This document shows, one piece after another, positions 58,201 to 64,000 of a stretch of 64,000 nucleotides of DNA; within the stretch, counting starts at the first letter, position 1; each line of letters begins with the position of its first letter. The position numbers were made by a program, and so were the translations under genes. The notes beneath the pieces were generated by a model that saw only the letters and a list, made by a program, of their open reading frames with translations, was not told where the DNA came from and searched no databases. The DNA is from Peribolospora baueri (Eukaryota; Basidiomycota; Peribolosporomycetes; Peribolosporales; Peribolosporaceae). Where the stretch lies: NCBI GenBank assembly GCA_029717555.1, contig JAMDHS010000006.1:248001-312000 (forward strand). The letters are read 5' to 3'.

Positions 58201-61041
58201 GCCCACGTTTCCCACGGCACTCGACGGAGCGCCGGAGCCAGCCGTGTCGGGCGGCCCCTCGGACTGGGATGGAGCGAGTTTCGAAACGTCGTTCCCGCCC
58301 GCGGGCTGTCTCGCCCTCCTCTCCTCTCGAGGTTGTGGGGGGATAGCGCTAGACCGCTTCCCTTCTTCGCCGTCCTTTGCGCCAGAGTCATGGCGCCCTG
58401 CCTCACGAGACTCAAAGGTGATCGTCTCCATCGCCTCGGGCTCGCTCATGGAAGCGCGCTCGCCAGCATGAATGTGGATATGTCCTTCCAAGTCGGCCGC
58501 GTCGTCGACATCATCATCCATCATTTCCACATGGTCGACGTCCCAACAACCACCGTAAAGATCGGAGTGCGAGCTCATGAATGAAGGCGAGCGATCCACG
58601 GCCAGAAGCGAAGGCGAAGACGAAGAGGCGTTGGGGGAGGAAGCAGGCGAGACTCGTGACGGGTCAGAACTCGAGGAGGGTGACTTGCCCGTCAGCTTGG
58701 CAGCGAAGGACTTCATCAAGCTACCCCTGCGAGAGGGAGACCGACCGGGCGAATCGTTCCCATCATCCCTCGGACTGGCCCTGTTGTCGGCTTTGATCGC
58801 GTCCCGACTGTGACTGCGAAATAGCGACGGCTTCTTTGGTAGCTCGCGGCGGCCCACAGATGACGAGGAGGAGGAAGACGGCCTACCGAGCTGGTCGCGA
58901 AGGTGGGAAACCGCTCTGGACGCGTCGACGCCATCGGCGCGAGTGGTGCGGAAGGGCGACGACGAATCGACGGTAGAAGCGGCGGAATAGGAAGAGGAGA
59001 AAGAAGATGAGCGGGTGTGGTTGCCAGAGTCGACCTTGAGGGGGAGCGCGTCCGTTGAGCTGCCTCGCTGTCGGTGCACGCTGGCATCTTCCTTATCGAC
59101 AGGTCGCAGCTGACCGGCATGGACGGGAGAGCGTCCGCCGGAGCGCGAGGCTGATGGGAACGGTGTCCTGTCGTTCAATTCTTAGGACCGGCGACAAGAA
59201 AGAGGCGTGCCCTCGTGAGCATGTCTGAACGCATTCTTCATGCAAATGCAAAAGAGATTGCTAGGACCGCAGCGATATGCAGACACTCACCGATACGCTT
59301 TTTCATGGTGCTCTTGCGGACATCGTCCAAGCTCACTTCGCTCCCCGCCGGGCTGCGACCGGTGGGGGTGAGCAAAGAGCGGTCAGTCTGTGAGGGCGAC
59401 GAAGCTGAGGATGATATAGGGTGTGGACACGATGTACAACGGCAAGGTCAGCGAGGAGGTCGGGCACAGGCCACATCGATTCCCTCAGGCACGCATCAGA
59501 AAGAAAGAACGAACGCAACGGCTCACCCAGTGAGTTACTCCTCCTCATCACGCTCGAGCTCTCGTCGTCACTGCCCCACAGATACCCTTCGAGATCGCTG
59601 TCTTTGCTCTCCTTCCTCGCCATCCCCTTCGAATGGCCCGTCGTCGTCCGGCCTACGACGGCCGTCATTGACGCGTCCACAGACGTGGACGCGGGCGCCT
59701 TGACCAAGCTCGTTTCGGCCGTGAAGGTGGCCTCCAGCGGACTCGGTGGGGCACTCCATCGGGGACTGCGCACCGGAGAGGAAGGCGAAGGGGCGACGGA
59801 GGTGAAAGAGGATGCCGAGGAGGAGGGGACGTTGAGAGAGGGCGCGTGCCTATGAAGAGAGGAAGAAAGTGAAGAAGAAGTGGAGGCGGTGCCGGGACGG
59901 GAAGAAGATGTTTCGGCGCCCGTTGGCCTCGTTCCCGTCGTCATCATCGGTGCTGCTACGGCCGCCGAGGCTGCCCGCGGCACGGCGGGTTGAGCGCCCG
60001 CACGCGGACGCAGACGGAGGGGAGCGGTGACGGGAATGCGTCCCGTCTCCAGCGACACGACCCGTTCTTCCCCAGGCGGCGGTGCGGATACGGGTTCAGA
60101 AACGTCAGAAGAAGAGGAGGGCGGCGGGACAAAGAGGAACTGTGGAGCCAGCCGACCTGGGGCCGTTTGGGGCGTCGGAGCGGTGGTCCTGCTCGGGTCT
60201 AGGAAATTGCCGTAAGAACCTGGAGTAATCTCGGACCTAAGCGAGGTCGCAGTGCTGGCGGTGTACGCCAAAGTGCCCTGGACGGGGATGGCTGTGTTCG
60301 TTGGAGAAGACGCAAAAGGGAGGAAGCGCCGGCGATGAGCGTTAGTCAATTCCCTGCGACCTGATCACCGCGACGTCATCACTCACCTTCGTCGCCGCTC
60401 AAAGCGACTCCGACGCCAACATCGTCGTCGTCAAACTCGAAAGCTGACCGATCGCTAGCAACCTCCCACATTCCGCTCTCCACGTCGCTCCTCGAAGCCA
60501 TCGAGAGCGGCTGCTCGAGTCTGAGATTGAGATTGGACCCGCGGAAGACGCGTCCGGTGGGCTTGCGGGCGATCGCGCCTCCGTCGTCGCCGTCGCGGCC
60601 CTCCATGAGCTTATCCTGCTCCAGCGTCGTCGGCACAAGACCCGCTGCAAGGTCGGAGGAAGAGGAACGGGAAGACGAGGATGCGGCGCGGGAGCTGTCT
60701 TCATCCTCGTGCACGCTGGGCACAAAGACGGGAGAGGGGTGCATGTGGTGGTGTTGGAGGAGACGATGGTGGGGAGAGAGATCGGGGGTAGCGGAAGGTG
60801 CGGAATGCGGGGGGGCGAGGCTTGTGGCCGCCGAAGAAGTGATCGAGCGTTGAGCCAAGCTCCGTCGTGGAGGACTCTGTAGAGAAGGGCCGTCGGCGTA
60901 CTTGGCCTCCGGCCCTCTTGCCGGCTGAAGGTGACGACGAGAAGAAGTGGAAGGTCCGCTGTATCGCTCCGTGTGCTCGTCCTCAATCTCGGACATGAGG
61001 GAAAGAAGGACGGAAGACGTGGAGGATCTGGCGAGCGGCAT
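55263..61041 (-). CDS. large Ser-rich protein (about 1,750 residues) with C-terminal DnaJ/SSUH2-like cysteine module, six or more exons
   Basis: Exons 61,041-60,387, 60,291-59,527, 59,404-59,291, 59,180-56,840, 56,730-56,134 and 56,046-55,263 join in frame (5,256 bases). The first 1,250 residues are disordered, Ser/Pro-rich, with short conserved-looking patches (EGYLWGSDDESSSVMRRSNS; SEVSLDDVRKSTMKKRI; DMDVMGSS; SGGPGSRVGPDSID). The C-terminal 500 residues are folded: RTVDVGRLQLRLARSVPGLL, ERASLLDVVLLKTEEMEVVR, then paired cysteines CAECKTRGYFPTAKC, ALCPTGTGPDFVCKLC, LPCRSCLGRG, as in the DnaJ/SSUH2 zinc-binding fold, and a beta-rich end. The function is unknown to me. The frame stays open upstream of the chosen ATG to an acceptor at about 61,160, so a further 5' exon is likely. 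Confidence 0.75.
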
Positions 61042-63018
61042 CCTGGAGCCAGCCGAGGCACGGCGCTCCTGAGCAGCGAAGGTCGGGGGCGACGGATGAG
61101 GACTCGGCTGAGCGCTGTCGTTTATCAGCGGGGGCGCAATCGTGTCGTCGGAACGAACTCTGTGCGAAAGTCACGTCGCTGCCCAGAGGCGGAGGAACAG
61201 CTGCAACAAGTCAATGCGCCGTCGACAAGCTGAGAGCTTTGACTCGCGGGACGCGAGAGGATAGGACGAGGGAGGCCGTTCCTAAAAAGATGAGTGTGCA
61301 AAGCGGAAAAGGGAGGGAGAGGGGGCGACCGATACGTTGAAGCGAAGGCGGGCGTGGTCGTATCAGGTGGGACACGGGGAGAGGATCAGTGGTGAGGACG
61401 AGAAGAAGTAAGAGCGGGAGAGTGGGCCCCAGGTCTACCCACCTCGAGAGAGCTCACGGGGAGAGTACGGCCGGGAGTAATGAGTGTAGAGCGATGAGGT
61501 AGGTGCAAAGTCGGTGCGCGTGTGGGGTAGACGACTGCGGGTGGTAGCAAAGGATGAGCGAAAGACAGGCGGGAGGGAGCGGGGAGGGATATGTGCTGCA
61601 GGGAGGCGAGGGGGACGAGGGTGATGGCCGGTGTGATGAAGGGGAGGGAGAAAGGAGGGAAGATAGAAAGAGAGGACGGCGCACGGCGCACGTTAGGGCA
61701 GGAGCGACGATGTGAGTGGGGGACAGGCAAACATGGACAAGGTCAACGTGAAGGTTGACGTTTGAGGCTGGGAGGACGGAAGATTGTGGCTGATGACCAG
61801 TTATTGGCCGGCCGGCGCCTCTCAATTTACATATGTGCCCGACTACTGTAACAGCACAGCCGACCAGAGTTGGGTATGGCGCCGTGCACGGCTGGAGAGG
61901 TCAACTGATCGCCATCGCCTATCGGCACCCGATTAAGTCATGCGCACAGGGACACACAAAGTCGTTCTGTTCTGGCCGAGCCGCCCGCCGCCCGGTCAAC
62001 CGAACAGGGTCGAGCGGGGCCACGCACGGGAAAGGACGATCGATTAGCTTGGGAATGCGGGTAAGCGGTGGCTACTACAACTGCAGATGAGGCCCATGAC
62101 GAGGAGCGAGGCGATGGCGGGATATGAGACAGACCAACGGCGGACGGCGGACGGTTCGCGACGGGTTATGCGAGTGGAAACGGACCGAACGGTGACGAGC
62201 GGAAATGCGGTCGCCGAGCGCCACTATGTGACCACCTAATCACAGTGATTACTTACTCGATCAGCATGTAAGCAAGGCTGAATGAGACGTCCTCCCAGTC
62301 GCTGCCAGCGAGCGGGCGAGACACGACGCCGGGGCTAACGAGACCAGCGGCGGGGCACGGTCGCGTGCGTAGGTTGGGTGGCGCCGCGTCGGCCATCGAC
62401 CCCACCCGCGGCGGTGAGACCGTGGAACGGCCCAGAGCGCCACGGAGAGCGACTGGGGCAAGACGGAGGGGATAAGGGCGGAAAGCAAGGCGAGCTGGGA
62501 CGGAGAGGTTGAGATGAGGTTGGTGAGGTTAGGCGGACCTGCCCATCTCGGCGTCGTTCCCACGGGCGCAGCTCATTCAGCCCGACTGCGGCAAGGCACG
62601 GATGCAGCGGCGGGGCGAGCGAGGGTCGCACAAGGAAGGGCCAGGGACTTAACCGGGTTAATAAGATAGCAAGCAGGACGAGTGGCAGCAAAATTAAGGA
62701 GAGTAATGGCGAGCGAAGGAAGGAGGGGTGTTCGAAATCAAGGCTCTAGTAGTACAACTCAAAACGCGCCCGGCCAAGCGTTCCACCTCATGAACGCTGA
62801 TCGGGTCAGCCAGCCGAGTCTGAAAGCGAAAAAAAAGGTCTCGCCTCGCCTTGCCTAGACCGGGTCGCCGGCGTGGAAAGGCGGTGCGACAGACGGCTTG
62901 GCGACAGGCAATCAAAGACGCCTGATGATGATCCGTGCGCGAGCGGCCACGGGCGTTATCCGACCTGGTACCGGCCCTTCCGTCCGTCCGACCGCACCGC
63001 ACCGTCGTATCGTGCCTG

Positions 63019-63076
63019 ACGGACGGACGGACGGATGGACGGACGGACGGATGGACGGACGGACGGATGGACGGAC
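63019..63076. repeat. GGAC/GGAT compound microsatellite
   Basis: About fourteen tetramers, pattern (GGAC)3 GGAT repeated, that is, a 16-base higher-order period. Confidence 0.9.
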
Positions 63077-63144
63077 GCACGTGCACGTTCCCGCACCCAA
63101 CCAAGTCTCTCCAAGTCAAACTCGGTGGAGAACAAAAAAAAAAG

Positions 63145-63175
63145 GAAGGAAGGAAGGAAAGAAAGAAAGAAAGAG
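63145..63175. repeat. GGAA then GAAA microsatellite
   Basis: Adjacent GGAA and GAAA tetramer runs following an A-run at 63,133. Confidence 0.9.
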
Positions 63176-63550
63176 ACCACCTGTCGCACACACCTCGACA
63201 CGTCGAAGCGACTTGCGTGCGCGTCACTTCGTCTCCTCACGTCATCCACCGGCGTTGAAGCGACCGCCGCGGAACTTGATCGATCGAGTGCTGGCCGGTC
63301 CGGCGTGCGGAATAGATGGGAATTCACCGGTGGATATGTAGCGACGAGGCTGTGGACATATGTATGTATGTACATCCATGGCATGTAAAAAGTAAGTGGG
63401 CCGATCCGAACGTGCACGCCGCCCCCGCAAGCCTTTCCAAACAATATTCCTCCGATCATACGCGGGCCCTCCACACTGGCTCCTCGAACGGGCGGCCAAG
63501 TATGTCCCCCTCCCCTTCCGCCCCTCTTCGAAACATGTCATCTCGCTCGG

Positions 63551-64000
63551 TCAGGCCGGCAACAGGTCGGCGGGGAAGCCGTTGAAATCGGCCTGTTCTT
63601 GCACCGGCCCTGAAGACGCGGTGCTAAAAGCGATGCGCAAGCGGAGGCGGATACGGCTCTGAAACGACGACGACGACGAGAGAAATGAGAGGGACATGAT
63701 CAGGATAAGGTCAGCGACGGCGCGTGCAGCCTGTCCGAAAGCTAACGCTGAACCATGCTCCACGGCGTGATCACTCACTCCTGCCGGGGCCATGACTCTC
63801 ATCTGTTGACTCTCCGTTGCTCCTACCGAGACTGTGGGGTTGGAAATGGCCAGCATCTGCAACTTTTGACTCTGTCCAATGGGACGACCGGCCAACGACG
63901 GGGCGAGAACAGAGGTTGGCATCAGTCTGTCAATGATCATACGATACGGGCTTGGCGGCCAACCGAACATCCTTTTTCCAGTCACAGCCGCAGCACCGAC
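63551..64000 (-). CDS. AP-1 complex subunit gamma (gamma-adaptin), C-terminal ear; 5' part outside the window
   Basis: Clathrin adaptor AP-1 large subunit; the ear domain recruits accessory factors at the trans-Golgi and endosomes. The last exon is 63,660-63,551, the one before is 63,871-63,779, and a further exon lies near the window edge. Motifs of the ear: QKLQMLAISNPTVSVGATES, QQMRVMAPAG at the GTGAGT donor, then SRIRLRLRIAFSTASSGPVQ and EQADFNGFPADLLPA before the TGA. This matches the gamma-ear ending (RLRLRIxYxxxGxxxQEQAEVxxFPPxL). Most of the protein, including the trunk, is off the window. The edge exon is not certain. Confidence 0.82.
   Translation of the reverse strand, partial: VGAAAVTGKRMFGWPPSPYRMIIDRLMPTSVLAPSLAGRPIGQSQKLQMLAISNPTVSVGATESQQMRVMAPAGVSDHAVEHGSALAFGQAARAVADLILIMSLSFLSSSSSFQSRIRLRLRIAFSTASSGPVQEQADFNGFPADLLPA

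Larger units (their letters stand above)
61042..63550. other. region between the large Ser-rich gene and AP-1 gamma
   Basis: About 2.5 kb. The first 120 bases are probably coding for the upstream exon of the large gene, and CT-rich DNA to 61,750 on its strand suits a leader. Beyond it I see no gene. GGAC/GGAT and GGAA/GAAA microsatellites lie at 63,019-63,076 and 63,145-63,175. Confidence 0.45.

Overview
The window is nuclear DNA of a basidiomycete fungus. Genes are GC-rich and cut by many short introns (mostly 50-170 bases, GTGAGT/GTAAGT-type donors), intergenic DNA is pyrimidine- and microsatellite-rich, and the genes are fungal (AP-1 gamma, NatC Mak10, GH47, FCY2-type permease, IFI6/27-like). 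I lean to a Pucciniomycotina yeast such as a Microbotryomycete, by general resemblance only. Exon joins below were read by eye from frame, splice sites and family motifs.

Layout. 0.4-4.4 kb: NAA35/MAK10 of the NatC acetyltransferase (+). 8.7-10.5 kb: C2H2 zinc-finger factor (-). 12.6-13.6 kb: secreted double-psi beta-barrel (expansin/RlpA-like) protein (+). 14.3-16.7 kb: sirtuin (+). 17.2-20.9 kb: GMC oxidoreductase (-). 22.4-26.3 kb: rearranged dehydrogenase block, with an NmrA-like gene split into two oppositely oriented pieces, a truncated SDR and an intact SDR. 27.2-27.9 kb: small heat-shock protein (+). 29.5-31.5 kb: NCS1 purine/cytosine permease (+). 32.4-33.1 kb: IFI6/27-like membrane protein (+). 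35.1-35.8 kb: UbiA-family gene with a frame break. 36.8-39.4 kb: GT4 glycosyltransferase (-). 41.9-44.9 kb: GH47 alpha-mannosidase (+). 45.6-46.2 kb: 72-residue secreted protein (-). 47.2-48.4 kb: PEX22-like peroxin (+). 49.0-50.3 kb: adenylate kinase (-). 50.9-51.5 kb: small conserved-looking protein (-). 52.1-54.2 kb: bHLH factor (-). 55.3-61.0 kb: about 1,750-residue Ser-rich protein with a DnaJ/SSUH2-like cysteine module (-). 63.6-64.0 kb: C-terminal ear of AP-1 gamma (-), running off the window.

The ends carry housekeeping genes (NatC, ADK1, PEX22, AP-1, GH47). The 17-36 kb middle is accessory in character: oxidoreductases, a permease, a prenyltransferase-like gene, and at least three broken genes. 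The clearest structural event is an inversion of about 3.2 kb: residues that should follow each other in one NmrA protein end at 23,066-23,071 on + and resume at 26,310 on -, in frame, with the same 5 bases (AGCCT) at both breaks. No retroelement, virus-like element, CRISPR array or convincing tRNA gene was seen.
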